A stretch of 53,439 nucleotides of DNA from Caulobacteraceae bacterium (GCA_947441065.1 CANESI010000015.1:1-53439), one strand, 5' to 3'. Numbered from the stretch's first letter, positions 10,629 through 21,032 are shown. A program made the numbers and translations. The notes: a model not told the origin generated them from the sequence alone.

Positions 10629-13081
10629 ACACCCGCCCCGCGTCGATGGCTGATCATATGCAGAATTCTAGCGCCCGCAGCACTGCCGCCCGTTTAGGGC
10701 TCATGTCGGGGCTTGCCTTGCTTCTATCCGGCACGGCCTTGTCTACGCCGGCCTTGGCTCAGGCAACCGGAGCGCCGGCGGCTGCAGCCCCTCAGACGGC
10801 GGTCATTCAGCGGATCATCATTAAGGGTAATGAGCGCATTGAGCAGGGGACGGTCCTGTCCTACCTGCCGATCCAGCCCGGTGATCTGGTCGGCCCGCCC
10901 CAGATCGACTTGGCGCTCAAGACCCTGTTCCGAACCGAGCTGTTTGCCGATGTGAAGTTGGACATCCAGTCAACCGATCTGGTCGTGACGGTCGTTGAGA
11001 ACCCGATCATCAATCAGGTGGTCTTTGAGGGAAATGATAACCTCAAGGAAGATAAGCTGCGCGACGAAGTCACCATAAGACCTCGCGGCATCTTCACCCG
11101 CTCAAAGGTCCAGAAGGACGTGCAGCGGATCATCGAACTCTATCGCCGCTCTGGCCGGATCTCAGCCACCGTGACGCCCAAGGTCGTGGAACTGCCGCAA
11201 AAGCGTATCGATCTCGTCTTTGAGATCAACGAAGGTCCTAAAAGCGGCGTGCTGCGGATCAACTTCCTCGGCAATAGGGAATATTCCGACAACGATCTGC
11301 GCGACGTGGTCGTGACCAAAGAGTCGGAATGGTACAAGTTCTTGACTTCTAACGACAATTATGATCCAGACCGGATCGAATATGACCGCGAGCAGCTGCG
11401 CAAGCACTATCGCAACCGCGGTTTCTATGATTTCCGCATCATTTCAGCGGTCGCTGAGCTTGCCCCCGATAAGAACGGCTTTGCCGTCACCTATAGCCTT
11501 GATGAAGGCCCGAAATATAAGTTCGGCAAACTGACCGTCGATACGGACCTCAAGAAGCTGAACGGCGATATCCTGCGGATGTTGCTGCCGATCCAAGAGG
11601 GCCAGATCTACGAAGATAAGCGGATCGAAGATGCGACCGACGCCCTGACCTTTGCGGCCGGTGCTGCGGGCTTTGCCTTCGTGGATATTCGTCCACGTTA
11701 TGTGCCCAACAAGGCGACCAAGACGGTCGATGTCGTCTTTGAAGTCCAAGAAGGCCCGCGCGTCTATGTCGAGCGCATCGATATTGTTGGCAATGTTCGC
11801 ACCCTTGATCCCGTGGTGCGGCGCGAACTTCGCCTGACCGAGGGCGATGCTTTCAACCGGGTTCTGGTTGATCGGTCTGAGAACCAGGTCAAGGGCCTTG
11901 GCTTCTTTAAAGATGTAGAGATCGAAGAACTGCCGGGCAGTGCGCCTGACCGCACGATCTTGAAGGTCAAGGTCACCGAGCAGCCCACCGGCGAACTATC
12001 GTTCAGCGCGGGCTATTCGTCCTTGGACAAGGTCGTTCTCGACCTCGGCGTGACCGAGCGAAATTTCCGGGGTCGTGGTCAGAGTGTGCGCGCTCAGCTA
12101 TCCGCAGGTTACCTGAGACAGCAGATCGACTTCTCCTTCACCGAGCCACGGTTCCTAGACCGCGATCTCCGTGCAGGGTTGGATCTGTTCTCCTACAAGT
12201 ATAATTTCTCGCAATATTCGGGTTACGACACGGCATCGACGGGCACGGGCGTGCGTTTCGGGTTCCCCTTGACCCAGAATGCCTCCATGTCGACGCGCTA
12301 TAATCTGCGCAGCGATGATGTGGTTGTGCAGCAAGGGCTTTGCGGCATCAGTGTCTCAATCTTGCTCTGCGACCAGGCGGGATCGCGCATCACCTCGTTG
12401 GTGGGCTATTCCTACCGCTGGGACCGTCGCAACGATCCGATCAAGCCGACGCGAGGCTTCTCGGTTGATGTTCAGCAAGATTTTGCAGGCGTCGGCGGCG
12501 ATGTGAAATATCTGAAGACTGAGGCGGATGCAGATTGGTATTACGGTTTCACGCCCAACCTCATTTTCAGCGCTAAACTGTCCTCGGGCTATATCTTTTC
12601 CTATGGCGATGACAGCATCCGGATCAATGACCGCTTCTATAAGGGTGGCAACACCTTCCGAGGCTTCGAGACGGCTGGTATTGGCCCGCGCAACCTGACC
12701 TATAATGACGCGTTGGGTGGTCAGGCCTATGCGATTGGGTCGCTGGAATTGACCTTGCCGACCGGTTTGCCTGAGCAGTACGGCATTAAGGCGGCTCTGT
12801 TTTCTGATTTCGGAACCTTGGGCATGTTGGACAGTAAGTCCAAGAGCAGTTGTGTGACCTATCCTGCAGGAACCATCCTATCGGATGGCACTGCCGCCAC
12901 GGGTGCTACGACCAACTGTGACACGATCAAGGATGACCTAACCCCGCGTGCAACCGTCGGTGCGAGTATCTTCTGGAAGTCACCCATGGGTCCCATTCGC
13001 TTTGACTTCAGCCAAGTGCTGCTAAAAGAAGATTATGACCGTACCGAAGTCTTCCGTTTTTCCCAATCAACAAGGTTCTAA
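10625..13081 (+). CDS. bamA: outer membrane protein assembly factor BamA
   Basis: Essential Omp85 protein that folds beta-barrel proteins into the outer membrane; 818 aa from GTG 10625. That start overlaps the rseP stop (GTGA) and has ggcgga upstream; in-frame ATGs at 10646 and 10658 are alternatives. A signal peptide ends near TPALAQA. Five POTRA repeats follow (about residues 60-440, with recurrent RIxxxGN patterns), then the surface-antigen barrel containing FRGFETAGIGPR. It ends in Phe (FSQSTRF), as expected for a barrel insertion signal. A 40-residue Cys-containing insertion near 745-790 lies in a barrel loop. skp follows five bases later. Confidence 0.97.
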   Translation: MNTRPASMADHMQNSSARSTAARLGLMSGLALLLSGTALSTPALAQATGAPAAAAPQTAVIQRIIIKGNERIEQGTVLSYLPIQPGDLVGPPQIDLALKTLFRTELFADVKLDIQSTDLVVTVVENPIINQVVFEGNDNLKEDKLRDEVTIRPRGIFTRSKVQKDVQRIIELYRRSGRISATVTPKVVELPQKRIDLVFEINEGPKSGVLRINFLGNREYSDNDLRDVVVTKESEWYKFLTSNDNYDPDRIEYDREQLRKHYRNRGFYDFRIISAVAELAPDKNGFAVTYSLDEGPKYKFGKLTVDTDLKKLNGDILRMLLPIQEGQIYEDKRIEDATDALTFAAGAAGFAFVDIRPRYVPNKATKTVDVVFEVQEGPRVYVERIDIVGNVRTLDPVVRRELRLTEGDAFNRVLVDRSENQVKGLGFFKDVEIEELPGSAPDRTILKVKVTEQPTGELSFSAGYSSLDKVVLDLGVTERNFRGRGQSVRAQLSAGYLRQQIDFSFTEPRFLDRDLRAGLDLFSYKYNFSQYSGYDTASTGTGVRFGFPLTQNASMSTRYNLRSDDVVVQQGLCGISVSILLCDQAGSRITSLVGYSYRWDRRNDPIKPTRGFSVDVQQDFAGVGGDVKYLKTEADADWYYGFTPNLIFSAKLSSGYIFSYGDDSIRINDRFYKGGNTFRGFETAGIGPRNLTYNDALGGQAYAIGSLELTLPTGLPEQYGIKAALFSDFGTLGMLDSKSKSSCVTYPAGTILSDGTAATGATTNCDTIKDDLTPRATVGASIFWKSPMGPIRFDFSQVLLKEDYDRTEVFRFSQSTRF

Positions 13082-13085
13082 ATCC

Positions 13086-13727
13086 ATGTCCCTGAAAACA
13101 ATCGGCGCTGCAGGCCTTGGCCTTCTAGCCACCTTCGCTGTGGCACACTCGGCTGCTGCCCAAGCGGCGCCTGCTGCGGCAAAGACGGCCCCGGCGGCCC
13201 CTGCTGCTGCGACCCTAACAACCGGTCCCGCCATCCCAGGCGTTTGCGTCTATTCGGGCGACCGCGCGATCCTGTCCTCGACGGTTGGCAAGTTCGTGCT
13301 GACCCGTATCCAGACCATCGAAGCCCAAGCCAATGCAGAACTGACGGCGGAAAAGAACGCCATTGTTGCTGAGGGCAAGACCCTTGAAGGCCAGCGCGCG
13401 ACCCTGCCCCAGGAGCAGTTGGAGCAAAAGGCGCTTCAGTTGAACCAGCGCGGTCAGGCTCTGCAACGAAAGGCCCAGCAGCGTGGTCGTGAAATCGAAG
13501 CCACGCAGCAAAAGGCCCTGTCACGGGTCAATGAAGAGCTATTGCCTCTGGTCCGCGACGTGTTCCAACAGCGCGCCTGTAGCCTGTTGCTCGACGGCAA
13601 TGCGGTGATGCTGGCCAATCCGGCCATGGATATTACCGAAGCTGCCGTTGTGAAGCTGAACGCCAAGATCACGCAGTTTGCCTTTGAGCGCGAGCGTCTT
13701 GAGGCGCAGCCCGCTCCGGCTCAATAG
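13086..13727 (+). CDS. skp: OmpH/Skp-family periplasmic chaperone
   Basis: Periplasmic holdase that keeps outer-membrane proteins soluble on their way to BamA; 213 aa. A signal peptide (LGLLATFAVAHSAAAQA) is followed by an Ala/Pro-rich linker of about 25 residues. The OmpH core follows, with a long charged, Gln/Glu-rich coiled coil at about residues 80-150 and the usual C-terminal segment after it. The ATG at 13086 comes just after the bamA stop, so the two are likely co-translated. The family is clear; Skp itself is a small cationic trimer, and this version has a longer N-terminal linker. Confidence 0.9.
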   Translation: MSLKTIGAAGLGLLATFAVAHSAAAQAAPAAAKTAPAAPAAATLTTGPAIPGVCVYSGDRAILSSTVGKFVLTRIQTIEAQANAELTAEKNAIVAEGKTLEGQRATLPQEQLEQKALQLNQRGQALQRKAQQRGREIEATQQKALSRVNEELLPLVRDVFQQRACSLLLDGNAVMLANPAMDITEAAVVKLNAKITQFAFERERLEAQPAPAQ

Positions 13728-13741
13728 TCTGTTTTATGATC

Positions 13742-13819
13742 CAGCATCGCCTTGAGGCGATCTTGATCAGATAAGCTAACGCGGTGGGCGGGCTTTGCGG
13801 CCTGTCCACCGCTGTTGTT
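13742..13819 (+). terminator. tandem hairpins between skp and lpxD
   Basis: ATCGCC (13746-13751) pairs with GGCGAT (13756-13761) around TTGA, extended by flanking gatc pairs. A second stem, GCGGTGG (13781-13787) with CCACCGC (13806-13812), is followed by tgttgttt. Either could terminate or attenuate transcription between skp and lpxD. This is inferred from structure only. Confidence 0.4.
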
Positions 13820-13833
13820 TCGCGGGGGGACGC

Positions 13834-14880
13834 ATGCCGGACCTACGGTTTTTTGACGATTTGGGGCCCTTTACCCTGAAGGCCCTCGCCGATTTGACGG
13901 GCGCGGTCCTTGCGGACCCAAAGAAGGCTGATCGGGTCGTGACCACGGTTTCGCCCTTGAACCGGGCTAGGTCTGGGGCGATCAGCTTTCAATCTGACCC
14001 CCGTTACCGAGCCGACCTTCAGGCCACGGGGGCGAGCGCCTGTTTCCTTTCGGCAAGCCAGCAAGCCTTGGCCCCCAAGGGCTGCGCGGTCCTGATCACG
14101 CCCACGCCGCAGGCCGCTTTTGCCCAATGCGCCGCAGCCTTCTTTCGGCCAAGGCGCCATGGTTCGGCTATTGCCGTCCATCCTGAGGCCCATCTCGAAG
14201 AGGGTGTCGAACTCTCGCCCGGGGTCGTTATTGGCCCGGGGGCCACGATTGGTGTGGGAACCTATATTGGTGCCAACACAACCATCGGGCCTGGGGTCTC
14301 TATTGGTCGGCACTGCCAAATCAGTCCCAATGTCACCATCGGCTTTGCCATGATCGGCGATCAAGTTCGCATCCTTGCGGGAGCGCGCCTTGGCGAGCCG
14401 GGCTTTGGCATAGCGGGGTCTGCAAAAGGGGCGATGGATGTGCCCCAGCTTGGCCGGGTCATTATCCAGGATGGCGTCACCATCGGGGCAGGGACCTGCA
14501 TCGACCGCGGCGCCTTTGAGGACACGGTGGTTGGTGAGAACACCAAGATCGATAATATGGTCCAGATTGCCCACAATGTCGTCATCGGCCGCAATTGCGT
14601 GATCGCCGCGCAGGTTGGCTTTGCCGGCAGTGTCACGGTCGGCGACGGCGCGGCCTTTGGCGGTCAGGCCGGTACAGCGGACCATACCAAAATTGGCGCG
14701 GGGGCCCGGATTGCCGGATCTTCTGGCGTGATGAGAGATATTCCAGCGGGCGAATCTTGGGGCGGCTATCCAGCCCGGCCCATCCGTCGCTGGCTACGTG
14801 AAACCGCGTGGGTGTCCCAACGTGTGAATGATCGCGAACCCGGCGGGAAGCTGGACCGTGCGAAAGGCGAAGACGAATGA
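13834..14880 (+). CDS. lpxD: UDP-3-O-acylglucosamine N-acyltransferase
   Basis: Third step of lipid A synthesis: transfers an R-3-hydroxyacyl chain from ACP to UDP-3-O-acyl-glucosamine. It has 348 aa. An N-terminal uridine-binding domain is followed by left-handed beta-helix hexapeptide repeats from about residue 105 to 310 ([24 protein letters not shown] and others). The catalytic histidine is in [12 protein letters not shown] near residue 247. The ATG at 13834 with gggggga upstream is chosen. The stop overlaps the fabZ start (ATGA). Confidence 0.96.
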   Translation: MPDLRFFDDLGPFTLKALADLTGAVLADPKKADRVVTTVSPLNRARSGAISFQSDPRYRADLQATGASACFLSASQQALAPKGCAVLITPTPQAAFAQCAAAFFRPRRHGSAIAVHPEAHLEEGVELSPGVVIGPGATIGVGTYIGANTTIGPGVSIGRHCQISPNVTIGFAMIGDQVRILAGARLGEPGFGIAGSAKGAMDVPQLGRVIIQDGVTIGAGTCIDRGAFEDTVVGENTKIDNMVQIAHNVVIGRNCVIAAQVGFAGSVTVGDGAAFGGQAGTADHTKIGAGARIAGSSGVMRDIPAGESWGGYPARPIRRWLRETAWVSQRVNDREPGGKLDRAKGEDE

Positions 14881-15353
14881 GCGATATCGAAACTGAGGCC
14901 GAACCCTCAATCTCCATTGATATTAATGAGATTTTCCGGCGCATCCCGCACCGCTACCCGTTTCTGCTGGTGGACCGCGCGGAGGACTATGTCCCGCACA
15001 AGTCCATTGTCGGTATCAAGTGCGTGACCTTCAATGAGCCCTTCTTTCAAGGCCACTTCCCCAACAATCCGGTTATGCCGGGTGTCTTGATCGTGGAGGC
15101 CATCGCCCAGAGCGGGGCCTTGCTGATGTCTAAGACGCTCGATGCCGACGTCACTGGCAAGACCATCCTGTTCATGTCGCTCGACAATACGCGGTTTCGC
15201 CATCCGGTCCGTCCGGGCGATGTTCTGCGCATGGAGGTCGAGGTGGTTCGCGCTCGGTCTACCCTGTTCAAATTCCGTGGCAGAGCTATGGTTGGCGACA
15301 AGGTCGCTGCTGAATGCGAGTTCGCCGCAATGGTCGTGGAAACCCCAGAATGA
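14877..15353 (+). CDS. fabZ: 3-hydroxyacyl-ACP dehydratase FabZ
   Basis: Hot-dog-fold dehydratase of type II fatty acid synthesis, converting 3-hydroxyacyl-ACP to trans-2-enoyl-ACP and competing with lipid A synthesis for the same hydroxyacyl substrate; 158 aa. Motifs are [12 protein letters not shown] near residue 22, [20 protein letters not shown] with the catalytic His near 60, and the Glu in EAIAQSGA near 76. It overlaps by four bases with both lpxD and lpxA, so coupled translation of the four lipid genes is likely. Confidence 0.97.
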   Translation: MSDIETEAEPSISIDINEIFRRIPHRYPFLLVDRAEDYVPHKSIVGIKCVTFNEPFFQGHFPNNPVMPGVLIVEAIAQSGALLMSKTLDADVTGKTILFMSLDNTRFRHPVRPGDVLRMEVEVVRARSTLFKFRGRAMVGDKVAAECEFAAMVVETPE

Positions 15354-16138
15354 CCCAGATTCACCCCAGCGCCATCATCGACCCTAAGGCCCAGTTGGGC
15401 GTGGATGTTCAGATCGGGCCATTCTGTACGGTCGGGCCCAACGTCGTGTTGGGCGATGGCGTCAAGCTGACCTCTCATGTGGTTGTTGACGGTCACACCA
15501 CGATCGGGGCCCAGACCCTCGTCCATCCCTTGGCCTTTCTGGGCGGCCCGCCGCAGCATCTGGCCCACAAGGGCGAGCCGACGGAGCTGATCATTGGCGA
15601 GCGCAATGTCATCCGCGAAAATGTCACCATGCATACGGGCACGGTCGGCGGCGGCGGCGTGACACGGGTTGGGTCGGACAGTCTCTATATGGTAGGGGCA
15701 CACGTCGCCCACGACTGCATCGTCGGCAACAATGTTACCTTCGCCAACAATGCCACGCTCGGCGGCCATGTTCAGGTTGGAGATTTCGTCTTTATGGGCG
15801 GGCTCAGCGCCGTGCACCAGTTCACGCGCATTGGCCGCTATGCCTTTGTCGGCGGCGGCGGCGTGGTGACCAAGGACATCATTCCCTATGGCTCGGTCTG
15901 GGGCAATCATGCCCACCTCGAAGGCCTGAACCTGGTCGGCCTCAAGCGCCGGGGCTTCCCGCGAGAGGCGATCAACAACCTGCGCGCCGCCTATCGCCTG
16001 ATGTTTGCCGATGAGGGCACGTTCCAAGAGCGGCTCGATGACACGACCGAGGTCTATCGGGGCTCGGCCGAAGTGATGGAGATCGTCAACTTCATCCGCT
16101 CCGACGCCAATCGCCCCATCTGTCTGCCACACGATTGA
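15350..16138 (+). CDS. lpxA: acyl-ACP:UDP-N-acetylglucosamine O-acyltransferase
   Basis: First enzyme of lipid A synthesis; 262 aa, the typical length. It begins [17 protein letters not shown] and consists of hexapeptide-repeat beta-helix ([18 protein letters not shown] onward) up to about residue 190, then a short helical C-terminus. The catalytic histidine is in [11 protein letters not shown] near residue 121, and the acyl-ruler region around [13 protein letters not shown] is present. The ATG at 15350 overlaps the fabZ stop (ATGA). Confidence 0.97.
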   Translation: MTQIHPSAIIDPKAQLGVDVQIGPFCTVGPNVVLGDGVKLTSHVVVDGHTTIGAQTLVHPLAFLGGPPQHLAHKGEPTELIIGERNVIRENVTMHTGTVGGGGVTRVGSDSLYMVGAHVAHDCIVGNNVTFANNATLGGHVQVGDFVFMGGLSAVHQFTRIGRYAFVGGGGVVTKDIIPYGSVWGNHAHLEGLNLVGLKRRGFPREAINNLRAAYRLMFADEGTFQERLDDTTEVYRGSAEVMEIVNFIRSDANRPICLPHD

Positions 16139-16146
16139 GCAAGCCT

Positions 16147-17007
16147 ATGCGCAAGCTTGGTCTCATTGCCGGTGGGGGCGACCTGCCAAGGACGCTGGCC
16201 CAGCGCTGCGTTGATGCGGGTCGTCCGTTCTTTGTCGTCCGGCTCAAGGGCTTTGCCGATGCGGCCATGGCCGAATTTCCTGGCGCCGACATTGGCATGG
16301 CCGAACTGGGCAAGTGCTTTTCCGCCCTCAAAAAGGCGGGATGCGAGACGGTCTGTTTTGCCGGTCTGGTGGCCAGACCCGACTTTGCTGCGCTCAAGCC
16401 CGATATGCGCGGCATGATGGCCCTGCCACGGGTCATTTCGGCGGCGCGCAAGGGCGATGATGGTCTGCTTCGCGCCCTGCTGGCTGAGTTCGAGATGGAG
16501 GGCTTTGTCATTGAGGGCGCTCACGAGGTTGTCGATGACCTAACCCTTCCGGTCGGCGTGCTTGGCGCTGTGGCACCTGAGGCCAGCGATAAGGCCGACA
16601 TTTCCCGCGCCATCGAGGTCGCCCGCGCCATTGGCCGGATGGATATAGGGCAGGGCGCAGTGGTCGTGCGTGGGCTCGTATTGGCGGTTGAGGGGCAAGA
16701 GGGCACCGATGCCATGCTGGCGCGCTGTGCGGACCTGCCCAAGGCCCTGCGCGTTGGCGAGGCGGGCGAGGCCTGCGGCGTGCTGGCCAAGGCTCCCAAG
16801 CCCATCCAAGAGCGCCGCGTGGACCTTCCCACCATCGGTGTGGCCACGGTTCGGGCAGCGGCTCGTGTTGGCCTTCGCGGCATTGTCGGCGAGGCTGGAG
16901 CCCTGTTGATCATTGATCGGCAAGCTGTGATCGAGGCCGCCGATAGTCTGGGCCTGTTCATTTTGGGCATCCCTCACGCGCCAGGCGATGATGGGGCAGG
17001 GGCCTAA
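16147..17007 (+). CDS. lpxI: UDP-2,3-diacylglucosamine pyrophosphatase LpxI
   Basis: Hydrolyses UDP-2,3-diacylglucosamine to lipid X, filling the role that LpxH has in enterobacteria. LpxI is the alphaproteobacterial alternative first described in Caulobacter. It has 286 aa. The N-terminal motif KLGLIAGGGDLP and the C-terminal metal-binding half (GLRGIVGEAGALLIIDR) are both present. The ATG at 16147 is preferred; a TTG at 16135 overlapping the lpxA stop would add MSKP. Its position between lpxA and lpxB strongly supports the function. Confidence 0.94.
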   Translation: MRKLGLIAGGGDLPRTLAQRCVDAGRPFFVVRLKGFADAAMAEFPGADIGMAELGKCFSALKKAGCETVCFAGLVARPDFAALKPDMRGMMALPRVISAARKGDDGLLRALLAEFEMEGFVIEGAHEVVDDLTLPVGVLGAVAPEASDKADISRAIEVARAIGRMDIGQGAVVVRGLVLAVEGQEGTDAMLARCADLPKALRVGEAGEACGVLAKAPKPIQERRVDLPTIGVATVRAAARVGLRGIVGEAGALLIIDRQAVIEAADSLGLFILGIPHAPGDDGAGA

Positions 17008-17008
17008 G

Positions 17009-18187
17009 GTGACCCAAGACGCGAACCCCAAGCCCCTCTGTGTCATGCTGGTCGCAGCAGAAGCCTCTGGTGACACCCTAGGGGCCGGATTGGCCCGCGT
17101 GCTCAAGGCGCGGCTGGGCGATGGCGTTCGCTTTGTCGGCATTGGCGGCGAGAGGATGGCCGCTCAGGGTATTGTCAGCCCGTTCGAGATTTCGGAACTG
17201 TCGATCCTTGGCATTCTCGAAGGTGTCGCCGCCTATGGCCGCGTGGTCAAGCGCGCCGATGAGGCCGCAGCCCTTGCCGTGCGCGAACAGCCTGATGTGG
17301 CGGTCCTGATTGACAGTTGGGGCTTTACCCTGCGCGTCGCCACGCGCCTGCGTAAACAGCTTCCCAAGCTGCCCCTGATCAAATATGTCGGCCCTCAGGT
17401 CTGGGCCTCGCGTCCGGGCCGGGCCAAGACCTTGGCGGCATCGGTCGATCATCTTCTCTCAATCCACGCCTTTGACGCGCCCTATTTTGAGGCCGAGGGC
17501 CTGCCCGTGACCTTTGTCGGCAATACGGCGGTCTCGATGGAGTTTCACGGCGCGGATCCGGCCCGCCTGCGCGCCCATATTGGCGCAGGGCGTGAGGATC
17601 CAATCCTTCTTGTCCTGCCCGGTAGTCGTCCCGCCGAGATCGCCAAGGTCCTGCCGCCCTTTGAGGATGCTCTTCGCCTGATCAAGGCGACCCATCCGCG
17701 TCTGCATGTGGTTGTCCCTGCTGCCTCCACCGTGGCCGATGAGGTCGCCGCCAAGGTCGCCAGTTGGCCGTTCCGCGCCCATGTCCTTCGCGACGAAGAC
17801 CTAAAGCGTGACGCGATGGTGGCCTCGACCGCGGCTTTGGCCTGCAGCGGCACAGTCACGACAGAGTTAGCTCTGGCCGGATGTCCGATGGTGGTGGGCT
17901 ATCGGATTGGGGCGGTGACCTATGCGGTGCTCAAGCTCTTGCTCCGCACGCCCTATGTGACCCTATTCAATATTGCGGCGGGCCGTTATGTCGCTCCGGA
18001 ATTTTTGCAAGATCGCTGTACCGGCCCCTTGATGGCCAAGGCCGTGTCAGAACTGCTCGATGATCCCGAACGCCGCGCCAAGCAGTCCGCCGACCAGTTC
18101 GCGGCCCTCGACAAGATGGGCCGAGGCGGCCCTGACCCGGCCGAACGGGCAGCAGATGTGGTGATGGACTATCTGAAACGCCGATAG
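17009..18187 (+). CDS. lpxB: lipid A disaccharide synthase
   Basis: Glycosyltransferase (family 19) joining lipid X and UDP-2,3-diacylglucosamine into the lipid A disaccharide; 392 aa from GTG 17009, which directly follows the lpxI stop with an aggggcc element upstream. ATGs at 16988 and 16991 are in frame and would overlap lpxI. Motifs are VAAEASGDTLGAG at the N-terminus, KYVGPQVWASRPGR near 118, LPGSRPAEIAKVLPPF near 202 and YVTLFNIAAGR near 312. It is the last gene of the plus-strand run before a bidirectional terminator. Confidence 0.95.
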   Translation: MTQDANPKPLCVMLVAAEASGDTLGAGLARVLKARLGDGVRFVGIGGERMAAQGIVSPFEISELSILGILEGVAAYGRVVKRADEAAALAVREQPDVAVLIDSWGFTLRVATRLRKQLPKLPLIKYVGPQVWASRPGRAKTLAASVDHLLSIHAFDAPYFEAEGLPVTFVGNTAVSMEFHGADPARLRAHIGAGREDPILLVLPGSRPAEIAKVLPPFEDALRLIKATHPRLHVVVPAASTVADEVAAKVASWPFRAHVLRDEDLKRDAMVASTAALACSGTVTTELALAGCPMVVGYRIGAVTYAVLKLLLRTPYVTLFNIAAGRYVAPEFLQDRCTGPLMAKAVSELLDDPERRAKQSADQFAALDKMGRGGPDPAERAADVVMDYLKRR

Positions 18188-18203
18188 GGTCGCAGTCAGA
18201 CAC

Positions 18204-18248
18204 AAAAAAGGGCGGAACCTCGAGGTCCCGCCCGTTTTCATTTTGATC
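18204..18248. terminator. bidirectional rho-independent terminator between lpxB and gltA
   Basis: GGGCGG-A-ACCT pairs with AGGT-C-CCGCCC (18210-18233), ten base pairs with one A-C mismatch and a CG turn. AAAAAA lies on the left and TTTTCATTTT on the right, giving U-tracts in both directions. It sits between the convergent lpxB and gltA. Confidence 0.85.
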
Positions 18249-18261
18249 AGAAGCCGTTGGC

Positions 18262-19560
18262 TTAGCGCTGTTCGATATCGACGAAGTCGCGTTGCAGGGC
18301 ACCAGTATAGAGCTGGCGCGGACGGCTGATCTTGCGCGCTGGGTCTTCGAACATTTCTTTCCACTGCGAGATCCAGCCGACGGTGCGGGCCAGAGCGAAC
18401 AGAACGGTGAACATGTCGGTGGGGAAGCCCATCGCCTTGAGGGTGATGCCCGAATAGAAGTCGATGTTCGGATAGAGCTTGCGTTCCACGAAATAGGGAT
18501 CGCTGAGGGCGATCTTTTCCAGTTCCATCGCCACCTTCAACAGCGGATCGTTGGGGTCGCCCACAGCGGCCAGAACCTCATGGCAGGTCTTCTGCATCAC
18601 GGTCGCGCGGGGGTCATAGTTCTTATAGACGCGGTGACCAAAGCCCATCAGGCGGTACTTGCGGTCCTTAACGCCCTGAACATATTCAGGAATGCGGTCG
18701 ACGGTGCCAATTTCCTTAAGCATCATCAGGGCCTCTTCATTGGCCCCGCCGTGGCTTGGGCCCCAAAGGCAGGCGATACCGGCGGCGATACAGGCAAACG
18801 GGTTGGCACCCGACGACCCGGCCAGACGCACGGTCGAGGTCGAGGCGTTCTGTTCGTGGTCGGCATGGAGGATGAAGATCCGGTCCATGGCGCGGGCCAG
18901 AACCGGGTTCACCACATAGTCTTCGGCCGGCACGGCAAAGCACATGCGCAGGAAGTTTTCCGAATAGCCCATATCGTTCCGTGGGCTGACAAAGGGCTGG
19001 CCGACGGAATATTTGAAGGCGCGCGCGGCGATGGTTGGCATCTTGGCGATCAGGCGATGGGCCGAAATCTTGCGCTGCTCTGGATCATCAACATTGATGC
19101 TGTCGTGATAGAAGGCCGACAGGGCGCCGACCGTGCCGGTCATGATCGCCATCGGGTGAGCGTCGCGACGGAAGCCCTCGAAGAAGCGGTCAAACTGCGC
19201 GTGCAGCATGGTGTGATAGGTGATGTTGTGCTCGAACTGTGCAAACTCATCGGCCTTGGGCAGCTCGCCGTTCAGCAAGAGGTAGCAGACCTCTAGGAAG
19301 CTGGACTTTTCGGCCAACTGGCTGATCGGATAGCCGCGATGCAGCAGAACGCCTGCGTCGCCGTCGATAAAGGTGATCTTGCTTTCGCAGCTCGCCGTCG
19401 AGGTGAAGCCAGGATCGAAGGTAAAAACGTCGGCGTCAGCATAGAGCTTTCGCACATCGACCACGTCCGGACCGGTGGAACCGGACAGCACCGGCAAATC
19501 ATAGCTCTTACCGCCTAGGGTTAGGCTCGCGGCCGCTTTGGGCGTGGTCTTATCATTCAT
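18262..19560 (-). CDS. gltA: citrate synthase
   Basis: Condenses oxaloacetate and acetyl-CoA into citrate at the entry of the TCA cycle; 432 aa, matching the hexameric type II enzyme. Visible segments are [28 protein letters not shown]-like [22 protein letters not shown] with an active-site His, [14 protein letters not shown] with the second His, and YPNIDFYSG with the catalytic Asp. The start at 19560 (MNDKTT) is chosen because AAGGA lies eight bases upstream; the in-frame ATG at 19569 would overlap that site. gltX lies upstream on the same strand. Confidence 0.97.
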   Translation of the reverse strand: MNDKTTPKAAASLTLGGKSYDLPVLSGSTGPDVVDVRKLYADADVFTFDPGFTSTASCESKITFIDGDAGVLLHRGYPISQLAEKSSFLEVCYLLLNGELPKADEFAQFEHNITYHTMLHAQFDRFFEGFRRDAHPMAIMTGTVGALSAFYHDSINVDDPEQRKISAHRLIAKMPTIAARAFKYSVGQPFVSPRNDMGYSENFLRMCFAVPAEDYVVNPVLARAMDRIFILHADHEQNASTSTVRLAGSSGANPFACIAAGIACLWGPSHGGANEEALMMLKEIGTVDRIPEYVQGVKDRKYRLMGFGHRVYKNYDPRATVMQKTCHEVLAAVGDPNDPLLKVAMELEKIALSDPYFVERKLYPNIDFYSGITLKAMGFPTDMFTVLFALARTVGWISQWKEMFEDPARKISRPRQLYTGALQRDFVDIEQR

Positions 19561-19628
19561 GCCAATCATCCTTCGTCGTGTGCGGGGCGGACCCTGCGCT
19601 TCTTAAGCTTTATAGTGACTAAATTTGA

Positions 19629-21032
19629 TTACAAAAGCCTATCGTCCATCCGCGTCAAGCTTTCGTCACGGTTCAAGGCCGCCAATGTTTTTCCCAGGTC
19701 AGGCGCTGGCAATCCTGCGGTCAATATGGCGCGCAGGGCAGGGCCGAACTTGCCAAATCCAACCGCCTCCTGTTCGGCGAAATCCTTGAGCAGGGCTTCG
19801 AGGTCTGGAGCGGTCCAAACCGGTGCTGTTTGCAATCTATCGCGCAATCGCGACAGCCGCGCGACGGTTTCTTCGGTCAAGCTCTTGGTCGCCTTGTCGT
19901 CGAGCACCAAGGGGCGCAGGGCAATAACGAAGGCCATCTGATCGACCAGTTCGAGAACCGTCTTTCCACGATCCTGCAACAGAGGCATGGCCGCGCGAAG
20001 GCGGGCCTCTAACGGCCCCTCCAGCACCGTTCCGCGCGCGGCTAGGGCCTTGAGCACCAGATCGGCGATGCGATGAGGGTCGGCGGACTTCAGATAATGG
20101 GCATTGATATGGTTCAGCTTGTCCCAGTCGAGGCGCGAGGCCCCCTTATTGACATCGGCAATATTGAACCAAGCGATGGCCTCTTCGTCGGAGAAGATCT
20201 CATCATCACCATGGCTCCAGCCCAGGCGGGCCAGATAGTTGCGCAGGGTCTCTGGCAGATAGCCGAGGTCCGCATAGTCTCCTACCGCCTGCGCGCCATG
20301 GCGCTTGGACAGTTTGGCCCCGTCCGGTCCGTGGATCAGGGGGATGTGGGCAAAGGCGGGTTTGGTAAAGTCCAGCGCCTCGTAGATCAGGCTTTGCCGG
20401 GCGGCATTGTTCAGATGGTCATCGCCGCGAATGACGTGGGTCACGCCCATATCGTGATCATCAACGACTACGGCCAGATTATAGGTCGGCGCGCCGTCCG
20501 TGCGCAGCAGGACCAGATCATCCAGATCGCGATTGTGGAACGTCACCCGACCTTGGACCAGATCCTCAACGACCGTGTCGCCATCGACCGGGCCTTTGAA
20601 ACGAATGACGAAGGGTTGGTTGTCCTTGTCTGGCCCGGCGATCCTGTCACGCCAAGACGAGCGCAGGGCGCGGCCTTCGGCTCTAGCCTGCTCACGCTGG
20701 GCGTCGGCCTGTTCGGGCGTCATGTAACAGCGATAGGCGCGGCCCTTGGCGACCAGGTCCATAACCGCCTCACGGTGACGCTCGGCGCGGGCAAATTGGA
20801 ACACCGGTTCGGCGTCGGCCTTAAGCCCTAGCCAGTCCAAACCTTCAAAGATTGCGGCAACGGCAGCCTCGGTCGAGCGCTCGCGATCGGTGTCCTCAAC
20901 CCGCAATAGGAACTTGCCGCCGCAGTGCCGCGCAAAAAGCCAGTTGAACAATGCCGTTCTTGCACCGCCTATATGGAGATAGCCGGTGGGCGAGGGGGCA
21001 AAGCGGGTGACGACGGCAGGGCGGTCGGACAT
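19629..21032 (-). CDS. gltX: glutamate--tRNA ligase
   Basis: Class I aminoacyl-tRNA synthetase charging tRNA-Glu; 467 aa. The HIGH-type motif is in FAPSPTGYLHIGGARTALF near residue 11 and the KMSKS-type motif in AKLSKRHGAQ near 240, followed by the all-helical anticodon-binding C-terminal region. The start MSDRPAVVTRF at 21032 is preferred over an upstream extension of 21 residues that overlaps the divergent comEC leader. Many alphaproteobacteria carry two GltX-like enzymes, one of which may also charge tRNA-Gln for amidation; which one this is cannot be told here. Confidence 0.95.
   Translation of the reverse strand: MSDRPAVVTRFAPSPTGYLHIGGARTALFNWLFARHCGGKFLLRVEDTDRERSTEAAVAAIFEGLDWLGLKADAEPVFQFARAERHREAVMDLVAKGRAYRCYMTPEQADAQREQARAEGRALRSSWRDRIAGPDKDNQPFVIRFKGPVDGDTVVEDLVQGRVTFHNRDLDDLVLLRTDGAPTYNLAVVVDDHDMGVTHVIRGDDHLNNAARQSLIYEALDFTKPAFAHIPLIHGPDGAKLSKRHGAQAVGDYADLGYLPETLRNYLARLGWSHGDDEIFSDEEAIAWFNIADVNKGASRLDWDKLNHINAHYLKSADPHRIADLVLKALAARGTVLEGPLEARLRAAMPLLQDRGKTVLELVDQMAFVIALRPLVLDDKATKSLTEETVARLSRLRDRLQTAPVWTAPDLEALLKDFAEQEAVGFGKFGPALRAILTAGLPAPDLGKTLAALNRDESLTRMDDRLL

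Noticed and set aside
15047-16132. A 361-codon minus-strand frame opposite fabZ and lpxA
   Set aside because: It is a shadow of two overlapping, fully conserved lipid A genes.
18292-19296. A 334-codon plus-strand frame opposite gltA
   Set aside because: It is antisense to a complete citrate synthase and has no recognisable domain.
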